Source: Barnesiella merdipullorum
GTDB taxonomy: Bacteria; Bacteroidota; Bacteroidia; Bacteroidales; Barnesiellaceae
Length of the DNA: 64,000 nt
Direction of reading: 5' to 3'
NCBI GenBank assembly: GCA_019116365.1
Contig: DXBT01000001.1
Location: 1-64,000 of the forward strand
The notes under the pieces are model-generated. The model did not search any database and was not told the origin of the DNA. It worked only from the letters and a program-made list of their open reading frames with translations. This document shows positions 1 to 8,103 of the stretch, piece after piece; the first letter of the stretch is position 1; the number at the start of each line of letters is the position of its first letter. The position numbers were made by a program, and so were the translations under genes.

Positions 1-128
1 GCTTGCGGATAACCTCTTGATGGCTACCGCAAAGTTACTGATGTTCTAATCGAAAAATTTTCTGATGTTTGTAACTTATTGATGTTTAATAATTAAAACA
101 TTGTCGGAGAATTTTTTTCCGGACACTA
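1..128. other. AT-rich edge region, possible end of a mobile element
   Basis: One forward frame is open from the window edge to a stop at 47-49 (ending ATAKLLMF), so a gene may end here, but too little is visible to name it. CTGATGTT or a close variant occurs three times between 38 and 87. At about 101-125 there is an imperfect inverted repeat, TGTCGGA against TCCGGACA, followed by ACTAGTG. A stop codon followed by a short AT-rich tail and an inverted repeat would fit the right end of an insertion sequence, but this is inference and no second end can be seen. Confidence 0.2.
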
Positions 129-144
129 GTGTTTAAGTATAGTA

Positions 145-513
145 ATGAAAAATAATCTATTAAAATTAGGAATAGCCATAGTTTTAATTTTGGCTACATT
201 CCTTTTAGGAGTCTTTGTCCAAGTTATATTCTTGGATAAAATAGGAATTATATTGAGGTTTGTTTATCTTGCATTCATATTTGTTATATTAAAATCTATA
301 TGGACGAGTTTTAAGGCATGGAACATAAACAATATGTTAGCTTCCGCTATTCCGCTTGCCTTATTTATATATCTTTCCGCGAGAGGTGGGAATTTTAGCG
401 AAATAGGATTTTATTATGGCGATATAATAGGCATGATATTAGTAGTTGGATATATTTCCTATGTTTTTTATAGGTATATAAAATCTTCAACCGATCATAA
501 TAGTGATAAATAA
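145..513 (+). CDS. Small hypothetical multi-pass membrane protein
   Basis: A 122-residue protein that I do not recognise. It has about four hydrophobic segments (roughly residues 7-28, 33-50, 64-79 and 88-109) with short loops, and ends in a polar tail rich in Ser, Asp, His and Lys. Codon use is strongly AT-biased, unlike the GC-richer genes that start at 1.3 kb. That bias, the neighbouring inverted repeat and the empty stretch downstream suggest acquired or accessory DNA. The ATG at 145 is the only good start. Function unknown; coding status rests on an intact frame with coherent membrane topology. Confidence 0.55.
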   Translation: MKNNLLKLGIAIVLILATFLLGVFVQVIFLDKIGIILRFVYLAFIFVILKSIWTSFKAWNINNMLASAIPLALFIYLSARGGNFSEIGFYYGDIIGMILVVGYISYVFYRYIKSSTDHNSDK

Positions 514-935
514 AATTACATTGACGTGAATCATTTAGTTATGAATTATCCTCAGCCATAAGAAACAGACCAATTACATCGTCCGGCAGATTGCCCTACC
601 TAACCATGACATAGAGACTATTCAATTTACTGAGTCCAAAAACGCCCAACCCTGCACTTCTTTCTCATCTACACCATTCTACAAACAGCCCCTGAGAATA
701 TCGGGACGATGCATATTTATTCCTCTCAATCCCATTCACACCGAACTGTCCAAGCTCCCATAACAGGAACACACTCTCCTAATATACCTCGACAAAGAAT
801 TTTGTGATACCAATACCCTGCAATTTCATTATCTCCTATGGATACACCATCGAGTCGATTCCCCTACCGGTTAAGTGTTTCCCTTATATGTTACAAATTT
901 TAGAAGGGATATGCACTTTACTAGTACAAGCAAAC
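514..935. other. Gene-poor AT-rich stretch
   Basis: No convincing gene on either strand. On the minus strand one frame runs from about 824 down to 534 with only three internal stops, and parts read like protein, but the stop number is not lower than chance in a meaningful way and no family is recognisable. It could be a decayed gene belonging to the same accessory patch as the small membrane protein at 145. Confidence 0.4.
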
Positions 936-966
936 AAAGGCGAGACCCATCATGAGTCTCGCCTTT
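936..966 (-). terminator. Intrinsic terminator of the CAU tRNA
   Basis: AAAGGCGAGAC at 936-946 is the reverse complement of GTCTCGCCTTT at 956-966, separated by a short loop. It lies immediately downstream of the tRNA on the minus strand. Confidence 0.8.
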
Positions 967-978
967 GTCGTTTCGTTG

Positions 979-1052
979 TGGTCCCACTTGGGCTTGAACC
1001 AAGGACCCCCTGATTATGAGTCAGATGCTCTAACCAACTGAGCTATAGGACC
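979..1052 (-). tRNA. tRNA with CAU anticodon, probably tRNA-Ile2, otherwise elongator tRNA-Met
   Basis: A 74-nt cloverleaf on the minus strand: acceptor GGTCCTA pairs with TGGGACC, D arm AGCTCAGTTGGTTAGAGC, anticodon loop CTCATAA (anticodon CAT), T loop TTCAAGC. The 3' CCA is not encoded; the discriminator is A. A CAU anticodon can belong to Met or, after lysidine modification of C34 by TilS, to Ile reading AUA. Base pairs C4-G69 and C5-G68 in the acceptor, which favour TilS in E. coli, are present, and the acceptor resembles GAU isoleucine tRNAs, so Ile2 is preferred. It has its own consensus promoter and terminator. Confidence 0.9.
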
Positions 1053-1078
1053 GGCACGGATATTTCCGTAAGCGAGTG

Positions 1079-1110
1079 CAAAGATAGCGGTTTTCGCAGA
1101 AAGGCACAAA
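1079..1110 (-). promoter_or_regulatory. Bacteroidota-type promoter of the CAU tRNA
   Basis: Minus strand: -33 box TTTG at 1110-1107, exactly 20 bases, then -7 box TATCTTTG at 1086-1079. Both match the phylum consensus TTTG/TAnnTTTG. Transcription would start near 1074, about 20 bases before the tRNA. Confidence 0.75.
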
Positions 1111-1289
1111 TATTTTGCCGTTTTTCTTCAAAATATGGCACTGGTGATGGGCTCTCGAAGAGCGCTCGACAAGGCTGTAGGGGAGTGGACCGCACGAGCT
1201 GCCGGCCCCTGATTGTACTAAAATCTCTTTACAAATACCCGATAGCTGCACAAATTTCGCTACTTTTGTACCACTTAACTGGAGATGGC

Positions 1290-1925
1290 ATGGAAACTTC
1301 GTTGACGGGTATCCGCAATTTGTTATTCGATTTGGGTGGTGTCATTATCGACCTCGACCAACAGCGGTGTGTCGATGCTTTGGTGGCTTTGGGTGATACC
1401 CGGGCCGGCGAGATGCTGGGCCTCTATGGGCAACAGGGCGAATTCAGGAAACTGGAGGCGGGCGAGATATCGGCAGCCGACTTCCTCGGTTATATGCGTC
1501 GGCGCATCGGGCGTGACGAGGTATCGGATCGCGAAATCGTTGATGCCATCAACGCCTTTCTCATAGGGATTCCCGTCGAGCGGTTGCAATTGTTGCGCAA
1601 ACTCCGCGGCCGCTTCAAGGTAATGATGCTGAGCAATACCAACCCCATCATGTACGATACGAAAATCGCCGACTTTTTTGCCCAGGAGGGGTTGACGGTC
1701 AACGATTATTTCGACGAAATCTTTCTCTCCTATCAATTAAAGGCTTGCAAGCCCGATGCCGAGATTTTCGAGAAGGTCATCGAGGCTTCGCACATCGTGC
1801 CGCAAGAGACGCTCTTCTTCGACGACTCTCAAAAGAACCTCGACGCGGCTGCCGCACTCGGATTCAAGACTCATCTTGTTACGGCCGATAGCGGCATAAC
1901 CTCTTTTTTCAACGATTGCCGATGA
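1290..1925 (+). CDS. HAD-superfamily hydrolase, YihX-like phosphatase
   Basis: A 211-residue haloacid-dehalogenase-fold protein, probably a cytoplasmic phosphatase for a small sugar phosphate or nucleotide. Motif I is FDLGGVIIDLD near residue 13, with Gly at the usual second Asp as in the YihX/HAD-IA group; motif II is MLSNTN, the conserved Lys sits in KACKPD, and motif III is FFDDSQKN. I chose the ATG at 1290 rather than a frame opening at 1185 because the family begins just before motif I and a TACTTTTG promoter box (1261-1268) lies right upstream. Its TGA overlaps the ATG of ribF (ATGA), so the two genes are co-translated. The substrate is not predictable. Confidence 0.85.
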   Translation: METSLTGIRNLLFDLGGVIIDLDQQRCVDALVALGDTRAGEMLGLYGQQGEFRKLEAGEISAADFLGYMRRRIGRDEVSDREIVDAINAFLIGIPVERLQLLRKLRGRFKVMMLSNTNPIMYDTKIADFFAQEGLTVNDYFDEIFLSYQLKACKPDAEIFEKVIEASHIVPQETLFFDDSQKNLDAAAALGFKTHLVTADSGITSFFNDCR

Positions 1926-2842
1926 CAGCAGTTCCTCACGAAACATCGACCACTCGTCCCCTCTTTGCCGCCCTTGGCGTGTTCGACGGCGTGCACCGCG
2001 GCCACCGGGCTGTCATTGCCCGGGTCGAGGCCGAAGCGGCTGCCCGGCGACTCGATTCGGCCGTGATTTCGTTTCGCACACACCCCCAGCAGGTGCTGCA
2101 TCCCGAGGTACCCTTCCGCATGCTCACTTCGCCGCAGGAACGAGAGGCCCTGCTACGCCAGACGGGTATCGACCGGGTTGTTTTCCTCGACTTCACGCGC
2201 GAGATGTCCCAGTTGTCGGCCTTCGAATTCCTCCAAATACTATCGTCGCAACTACAGGTAAAGGGGCTCATCATCGGCTACGACCACCGTTTCGGCCACA
2301 ACCGGGCCGAAGGGTTCGACGATTACGTGCGATATGGGCAGCAACTGGGTATGGAGATTCTCCATGCCGACGAGCTGGTGACCGACGACGGACCTGTGAG
2401 CTCGTCGATTATCCGCAAGCTGCTGTTACAAGGCGACCTGACTACAGCCAACCGACTGCTCTCCTACCCCTACACGCTGCACGGTAAGGTGGTGAACGGG
2501 TTTCATGTGGGGCGCGAACTGGGATTCCCCACGGCCAATATCGACATGGACTATCCCGACAAACTGATTCCGGCAAACGGGGTATATGCCGTGCACATTG
2601 TCTTGGGCGATGGCCGGCGCTACGGAGGCATGCTCAACATAGGCAACCGCCCTACGCTGAACCGGCCCAACGATTACAGCATCGAGGCCAATATATTTGA
2701 TTTTTCGGGCAATCTGTATGGCGAGAATCTGGCTGTCGAGTTGGTACAGTACATACGCCCCGAACGGACTTTTGCCAACACCGAGGCTCTACGCACCCAA
2801 CTGGTGGCCGACGAGGCGGCTATCCGTAAAATCTTAGTGTAA
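1922..2842 (+). CDS. ribF: Bifunctional riboflavin kinase / FAD synthetase
   Basis: A 306-residue cytoplasmic enzyme that phosphorylates riboflavin to FMN and adenylates FMN to FAD. The N-terminal nucleotidyltransferase domain shows GVFDGVHRGH near residue 20 and a later SSSIIRKLL block; the C-terminal flavokinase domain (about residues 180-300) shows HGKVVNGFHVGRELGFPTAN and the NIGNRPT motif. Length is normal for the family. The ATG at 1922 overlaps the stop of the HAD gene; a TTG two codons upstream is less likely. It converges with the methyltransferase gene, only six bases separating their stops. Confidence 0.95.
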   Translation: MTAVPHETSTTRPLFAALGVFDGVHRGHRAVIARVEAEAAARRLDSAVISFRTHPQQVLHPEVPFRMLTSPQEREALLRQTGIDRVVFLDFTREMSQLSAFEFLQILSSQLQVKGLIIGYDHRFGHNRAEGFDDYVRYGQQLGMEILHADELVTDDGPVSSSIIRKLLLQGDLTTANRLLSYPYTLHGKVVNGFHVGRELGFPTANIDMDYPDKLIPANGVYAVHIVLGDGRRYGGMLNIGNRPTLNRPNDYSIEANIFDFSGNLYGENLAVELVQYIRPERTFANTEALRTQLVADEAAIRKILV

Positions 2843-2848
2843 TCTCCC

Positions 2849-3574
2849 CTATAACGAAACCTGGTAGTCCTGCTTGTTCAGCTTCGGGTTGCAGCAGACA
2901 AACCCCACGTTTTTCATGTCGATGGTCACCCGCACCCGCTCGTCCTTGAGGAGAGCCTCCCACCACTCTTTCACGGCACTGTTGCGGCGAATACCGTCAA
3001 TCACAAGCAACGAAGGTTTGTCGAGTACCGGGTCGAGCAATTGAGGTAAGGCCCGATATTGAGCCTTGGGCAGACGATTCACCACCACATAGAGCCCCTC
3101 TCGCTCACGCTCCAAATAGGCCGGGATAGAGAGTGCATAAGGTTCCCGCACAAAATCGACCCGCTCACCTACCCGGGTAAACAGCGTTTGCGCAAAATCG
3201 CCAATCTCGACGTTTGGTTCGATCACGGTCAATCGGGCCGACCGCTCGGCCAGCCGCAGATAGAGCGATGAGATGCCCCACGAGGAACCAATCTCGAGAA
3301 TATCGTCGGGGCGGAAGAAATTGGTGAGTCGGAACAAGAGCCTGCCTCTACTCTTCGATATGAGCTTGCGTTGCCGTTTCTGCCGCCGCTGCAGAGCATC
3401 GACCACATGGGCACGCGCTATCGTCTCTACATCGTCATAGGCATAATAGCGAGCCTTCTCGCGTATCACCTTCGTGATGAGACGAAAGGCAAAAGGCGAA
3501 TGGATACCGAAGCCCCATGCCTGACGCATGCGGCTCATCGGCGAAGTATATTCTTTCCAGAACTTCTTCTGCAT
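2849..3574 (-). CDS. Class I SAM-dependent methyltransferase
   Basis: A 241-residue protein with a class I Rossmann methyltransferase core. The SAM-binding loop is ILEIGSSWGISS near residue 90, followed by VIEPN at the end of the next strand, and a later LLVIDGIRR segment. Overall it resembles the O-methyltransferase-like proteins of Bacteroidales; no substrate can be named. The N-terminal region has GFGIHSPFAFRLI, a conserved-looking block that precedes the methyltransferase fold. The start is the ATG at 3574; a TTG three codons upstream is possible. It follows the YfhO-like gene by 18 bases on the same strand and is probably in its operon. Confidence 0.8.
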   Translation of the reverse strand: MQKKFWKEYTSPMSRMRQAWGFGIHSPFAFRLITKVIREKARYYAYDDVETIARAHVVDALQRRQKRQRKLISKSRGRLLFRLTNFFRPDDILEIGSSWGISSLYLRLAERSARLTVIEPNVEIGDFAQTLFTRVGERVDFVREPYALSIPAYLEREREGLYVVVNRLPKAQYRALPQLLDPVLDKPSLLVIDGIRRNSAVKEWWEALLKDERVRVTIDMKNVGFVCCNPKLNKQDYQVSL

Positions 3575-3592
3575 AGTCCCCAACGGTTTATC

Positions 3593-6052
3593 TTAATCTT
3601 GCGGTACCGACTTACGCCGCCTCCAATACTCGATGCCTGTAACCACAAAGGCGGCCAGGATAAGGAAAAGCGACACATAGGCAATGGCCTCGGTAGTGTG
3701 TACCGACTGCGGATCGAAACGGAATATCACCTCGTGTTCACCGGCCGGCAAATTGACAGCCCGCAATACATAGTTTACACGCGCCATATCGACCGATTTC
3801 CCATCGACAGTCACTTGCCAGCCCCAGGGGAAATAAATCTCGGAGAAGACCGCTAAACCACCTTGTTGCGAACGATAGCGATAGGTGAGCTCGTCGGGCT
3901 TGTAGGCCGTCTCGTAGATGGTGTCGCCGGCTGCGGGAGGTACCACCTTATCGCCAATCTCCCGGGCAAAGCGACGATCGGCCACCGCCGTGTGCGACGG
4001 GTCGAAGTCGGTAATGGCCGCCATCTCGGCATCGGCATTATCGACCCACTTCACCTCCGACACAAACCAGGCATTGCCCAGTGCTCCAGGATTGCGCACA
4101 ACGGTCACGTTGCCATCCTCGAGTGGTTGTATGATATAGCGGGTATTGAGCATATCCAACACATTCATATTCATATGCACGAGTTGCCGTTCGATGAGGT
4201 CTTGATACCGGCGCAATTTGGCGGCATGATACCCACCTATCGACTTGTGGTAATACGAAGTGCGAGGCTCATTGAAGCTGGCCTCTATATCTCCACCGGT
4301 AGCGATATTGAATACACGGTAGTTCATATCCTTGTCTTGCAAGATATAGCGATCGGCATCGGTCATGGGGAAGGGATTGGTCTTGCGGGCCGGTGTCACG
4401 AAATTGCCACTGTTGAGGTAACGCTTGTTTACGGGATACATATCGCCCACGAGAATCACCGCCAAGGCCACCATGGCCACGGTAGCACTCACTTTCTTCT
4501 CACGCAGCAGCCACAATACGGCAAAGCCCAAGGCTACAATAATAAACGAGCGCCAGGCGTCGGCCGTAAATATTGCCTTGCGGGCCTCGATGATATAGGC
4601 AAATATTTCGGCATAACCGGGTTCCCCAATAGCCTTCCGTTCATACTCTTTCAAGAAGGTATCAAACAGACTGGGAACAAGAGCAGCCAACAGGGCGATA
4701 CCACCTACAATGGCTCCACTCACATAGAACCAGCGTTTCTCGCGCGAGAGAATCGATGGGTCGTCAAATATCTTCTTCAACGCCAGCACAGCCAGCAGCG
4801 GCATGCAGAACTCGGCCACCACCAGGATACTCGACACCGTGCGGAACCGGTTGTACATGGGGAAATAGTCGATAAACCAGTCGGTAAGCCACATCATGTT
4901 CTTGCCCCACGAGAGCATAATCGTCAGAATCGTGACTACCAGCAGGGCCCATTTGAGCGGTGTGCGCACAATGAAGCAACCCAGCACGAAGAGGAAGAAA
5001 ATGAGGGCTCCTACATAGACCGGGCCCGACGTGCCGGGCTGGTCGCCCCAATAGCGATCGAATTGCGACAGGTAAGGCCGTATCTCGGGATTGGCAGCCT
5101 TTACCGCCCGCTCACTCTCGGAGAGACGGCCGCTGGCACCACCCTTGCTGTCGGGAATCAAGAGGGTAAGGGTCTCCATCTTGCCATAGCTCCATTGGGT
5201 GATGTAGTCTTTGTCCAGCCCTTTACCGGCCGATTTTTCAGCTTTATCGGCATCATCGGCATCGAGCGGGGTCAGCTCGGTATGGCCTCCACGCATCGAT
5301 TCTTTGGAATATTCATAGGTGTGGTACAGATTCGAGGCATTGGCCCCAACTGCCAACAGAGCAGCTACCACCAGAACCCCGGTCGCCTTGAAGAAACGGG
5401 GCATCGTGTGCGCACGGTAGTGCTCCACCCCATAGGCAACGACAAAGGCACAGATAACAAAGAGGAAGTAGTAGGACATCTGTACGTGATTCGACATAAT
5501 CTGCAAGGCTCCGAAGAGAGCGGCCAGCGCTCCGCCCAACAGATATTTACCCCGATAGGCCAGGATAATACCGGCTATCGTAGGCGGTATGTAGGCCAGG
5601 GTCGTAAACTTCCAGATGTGACCCGCCGCAATAATAATAAAGAAGTAGGACGAAAAGGCATAGGCTACCGCTCCGAAGGCGGCCAGATACCACCGCACAT
5701 TGAGCGTGAGCAACAGAATATAGAAGCCCAGCATCATGATAAACACCAGCGACACGGGCGACACCAGCCACAGGTTATAGACCTGTTGCAATCCCTTGAG
5801 CGGGGCATTGCTCGAGTAGGCAGGCGCTATCTGGAAGGTAGGCATACCCGAGAAGAGCGAACCGGTCCAACGAGGTCTCTCGCCTGTTTGCTCGGCATAG
5901 GTTTGGGCTTCGTGACCGATAGCCAACCCTTGTTGGGTATCGTGTTGAAACAAGATCTTACCCTCAATGACATCGGGCGAGAAATAGACAAACGACAGTA
6001 TGACAAACAGCAGTACCGGCAACAGGGCCCAAAGGTTCTTACGACTTTTCAT
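3593..6052 (-). CDS. YfhO-family multi-pass membrane protein, glycosyltransferase-like
   Basis: An 819-residue inner-membrane protein. A first membrane helix at residues 7-26 is followed by a conserved extracytoplasmic loop (GKILFQHDTQQG, SGMPTFQ), about a dozen membrane helices up to residue 540, a long soluble domain, and a final helix just before the polar C-terminus. This is the layout of the YfhO family, related to GT-C glycosyltransferases; in Firmicutes YfhO helps to glycosylate lipoteichoic acid, a polymer Bacteroidota lack, so the acceptor here is unknown. I took the ATG at 6052, directly before the first helix; an upstream extension to 6220 has no matching features. Followed by a methyltransferase gene. 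Confidence 0.8.
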   Translation of the reverse strand: MKSRKNLWALLPVLLFVILSFVYFSPDVIEGKILFQHDTQQGLAIGHEAQTYAEQTGERPRWTGSLFSGMPTFQIAPAYSSNAPLKGLQQVYNLWLVSPVSLVFIMMLGFYILLLTLNVRWYLAAFGAVAYAFSSYFFIIIAAGHIWKFTTLAYIPPTIAGIILAYRGKYLLGGALAALFGALQIMSNHVQMSYYFLFVICAFVVAYGVEHYRAHTMPRFFKATGVLVVAALLAVGANASNLYHTYEYSKESMRGGHTELTPLDADDADKAEKSAGKGLDKDYITQWSYGKMETLTLLIPDSKGGASGRLSESERAVKAANPEIRPYLSQFDRYWGDQPGTSGPVYVGALIFFLFVLGCFIVRTPLKWALLVVTILTIMLSWGKNMMWLTDWFIDYFPMYNRFRTVSSILVVAEFCMPLLAVLALKKIFDDPSILSREKRWFYVSGAIVGGIALLAALVPSLFDTFLKEYERKAIGEPGYAEIFAYIIEARKAIFTADAWRSFIIVALGFAVLWLLREKKVSATVAMVALAVILVGDMYPVNKRYLNSGNFVTPARKTNPFPMTDADRYILQDKDMNYRVFNIATGGDIEASFNEPRTSYYHKSIGGYHAAKLRRYQDLIERQLVHMNMNVLDMLNTRYIIQPLEDGNVTVVRNPGALGNAWFVSEVKWVDNADAEMAAITDFDPSHTAVADRRFAREIGDKVVPPAAGDTIYETAYKPDELTYRYRSQQGGLAVFSEIYFPWGWQVTVDGKSVDMARVNYVLRAVNLPAGEHEVIFRFDPQSVHTTEAIAYVSLFLILAAFVVTGIEYWRRRKSVPQD

Positions 6053-6223
6053 TGTTACGAATCTGTATTTTTTTTGCAAATGTACAAGTTTAACCGTAAT
6101 TATCACGCTCCCAGACCGACAATCTGAAACAAAAACCACGATTGTCCCCTGCTTGTTTAGCCTCAGGCTCCCGCACTCGACCTTGCCGCCCGAGGCCGGG
6201 CGATGACTCCTTGGCCCCACTAC

Positions 6224-6262
6224 AAAAAAAGAGGGCCGGGATTGACATGCAACCCCGGCCCT
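6224..6262 (-). terminator. Intrinsic terminator after the OmpA/TPR lipoprotein gene
   Basis: AGGGCCGGG at 6232-6240 pairs with CCCGGCCCT at 6254-6262; on the minus strand the hairpin is followed by seven Ts (6230-6224). Confidence 0.85.
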
Positions 6263-6286
6263 ATGATGGTCTATTTATCTGCTAAC

Positions 6287-7969
6287 TTATTTTACCAGCG
6301 AAGCGATATCGAATTTGGCAAATTCAAGATCGGTAGCGGCTTGTTGAGCTTTTGCAGAATCCATGCTGATGGATTTCTTCAGGTTCGAAACAACCATTTG
6401 TTCGTTGTTGGTACGAGCACCCAGAACAGCCATCAGATAGTACGTATTGGCATTGGGATTTTCAACACCGGCCAACGTAGCTTTTGCCTTGCTGTAATCT
6501 TTTACCAAGATTTGAGCCAGAGCGGCATTGTTCGATTTAACATCGCCAAATGCTTTTACAGCTGCATTGTAGTCGCCTTTCTTCATGTAGAATACACCCA
6601 GAGCTTCGTTGAGTTCCTCAACACCAGCCGATTTTCCAAAAGCTTGTTCGGCACTTGCATAATCGTTGTTGGAGAGGGCGATCAAACCTTGGTTCATAGC
6701 CACCTCGGGAGTATTGGGAGCAATGCGAGCAGCTTTCTCGAAGTTTGCTTTGGCAGCAGCGAGGTCGCCTTCTTCGTATTGAACCATACCCAAGTTGTTG
6801 TAACCACGATAGTCGTTAGGATAGATTTCTACAACTTTGGCATAGATATCGGCTTTCTCTTTGTTGGTCTTTACCAGCGTAGCGGCATAGAGCAATTCGT
6901 CAACCGAGAGAGAATCGGGATTCTCTTGAGCCAGTTTCGAGATCTCTTCGTCCGATTTACCAATTACGTTAACCGAAGCCGTGATTCTCGAATAACGCAG
7001 TTGCGGGAGGATCTCTTCGGCCAGTACTTCGAATACCGACGACATGTTCTTGATTTCACGCTCGCGTTGTTCGGGATCGGAGTACATCGAGAGAACGTTC
7101 AGGATGAGCTCTTTGTCTTGGATGTTCGATTTCGAAACCAATTCTTGGAAACCTTCCCAGTCTTGAGCCGTAAATTCGGCGGTCATGTCGGCTTCAACTT
7201 TGTCTTTCTTCAAACTCTTCTTCATGTAGTCAACCGTATTTTTCTCACGGTTTTCGGCCAGTGTGGTATTGAGTTTAACACCACCATCGGGCGAAGCATA
7301 CGAAGAAATGTTGATGTTGGTGAGTTCCTTGTTGGGAGCCTCGGCAGCAGCGTTGATTTCGTTGTGGAGAGCTTTCATCTCTTCCGATTTCAATTGCTCG
7401 GCGCGCAGGTTGGCTTGTTGGATAAGGAACATGATGTCGGCCGAATAAGTCTCTTTGATAATACGTTGGAACTTATCGGGCGTGATAGCGGGGTTCACCT
7501 CTTGAGCATTGGCGATTTCGGCCGTAGAGATAACACCTTCGGCTACCGTTACACGGGGAAGCTCATAGGTTTTGTTGCCTCTTTCAACCTTGAAAGCCAG
7601 TTGCAGTTCCGATTTCCGCATAGCGGGAATGTATTTGAAGTTTACAGGCATCGAAACAACACCACCCATTTTGTAAGAAATGGCTTGGTTGTTGCCTTCT
7701 ACCTTTTCCCCTTGATAAACAAACGGAGTACCGGCAGTTTCGCCATCGGCATAAACCAGATAGGGAGTTACGGTCACTACCGATTTTTTATCGAAATACT
7801 TTTCAGGGAAAGTTCCGGTAACAGTTGCAGGAACTTGGCCACCTACTACTTCAAGAGGAGAAGGGGTCACCGTAAAATAATCGGCCGATAACGGCTTCAT
7901 GTCTTTGTTACACCCTACAAATGCCAATGTCATGAGAAGCATTAGGGGAAGATAGATTTTCTTAATCAT
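6287..7969 (-). CDS. Lipoprotein with OmpA-like and TPR domains
   Basis: A 560-residue predicted lipoprotein: signal peptide MIKKIYLPLMLLMTLAFVGC with the lipidated Cys at 20. Residues 25-170 form a beta-rich domain. Residues about 190-340 resemble a divergent OmpA C-terminal domain (IMFLIQQAN, INISSYASPDGG, LAENREKNTVDYM), normally a peptidoglycan-binding fold. From about 345 to 540 run TPR-type helical repeats (DYRGYNNLGMVQYEEGDLAA, PEVAMNQGLIALSNNDYASA). Together this suggests an envelope scaffold anchored in a membrane and touching the cell wall or partner proteins. The exact role is not known. Transcribed alone, with a strong terminator. Confidence 0.8.
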   Translation of the reverse strand: MIKKIYLPLMLLMTLAFVGCNKDMKPLSADYFTVTPSPLEVVGGQVPATVTGTFPEKYFDKKSVVTVTPYLVYADGETAGTPFVYQGEKVEGNNQAISYKMGGVVSMPVNFKYIPAMRKSELQLAFKVERGNKTYELPRVTVAEGVISTAEIANAQEVNPAITPDKFQRIIKETYSADIMFLIQQANLRAEQLKSEEMKALHNEINAAAEAPNKELTNINISSYASPDGGVKLNTTLAENREKNTVDYMKKSLKKDKVEADMTAEFTAQDWEGFQELVSKSNIQDKELILNVLSMYSDPEQREREIKNMSSVFEVLAEEILPQLRYSRITASVNVIGKSDEEISKLAQENPDSLSVDELLYAATLVKTNKEKADIYAKVVEIYPNDYRGYNNLGMVQYEEGDLAAAKANFEKAARIAPNTPEVAMNQGLIALSNNDYASAEQAFGKSAGVEELNEALGVFYMKKGDYNAAVKAFGDVKSNNAALAQILVKDYSKAKATLAGVENPNANTYYLMAVLGARTNNEQMVVSNLKKSISMDSAKAQQAATDLEFAKFDIASLVK

Positions 7970-8103
7970 AATAATAATTGTTTGGTTACACTTATTTTTG
8001 AAATATTTCTTTTTCCTTTTGAAGAACAGAATTAGTGCATTTCATATTTAAGGCAAAAATAAACAAAAATAGAACACTCTCACTATTTTTATACAATTTT
8101 TTT

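Noticed and set aside
534..826. Minus-strand frame with three internal stops, possibly a pseudogene
   Set aside because: Three stops in about 95 codons is not clearly below chance and no homologous family is recognisable; noted only as a possibility.
3863..6127. A very long open frame (about 750 codons) on the plus strand opposite the YfhO-like gene
   Set aside because: No recognisable motif; it is the mirror of codon bias in the real minus-strand gene, which has coherent membrane helices.
6203..7891. A plus-strand frame of about 560 codons opposite the OmpA/TPR lipoprotein
   Set aside because: Same reason: the minus strand has a signal peptide, lipobox and TPR repeats, whereas the plus strand shows none.
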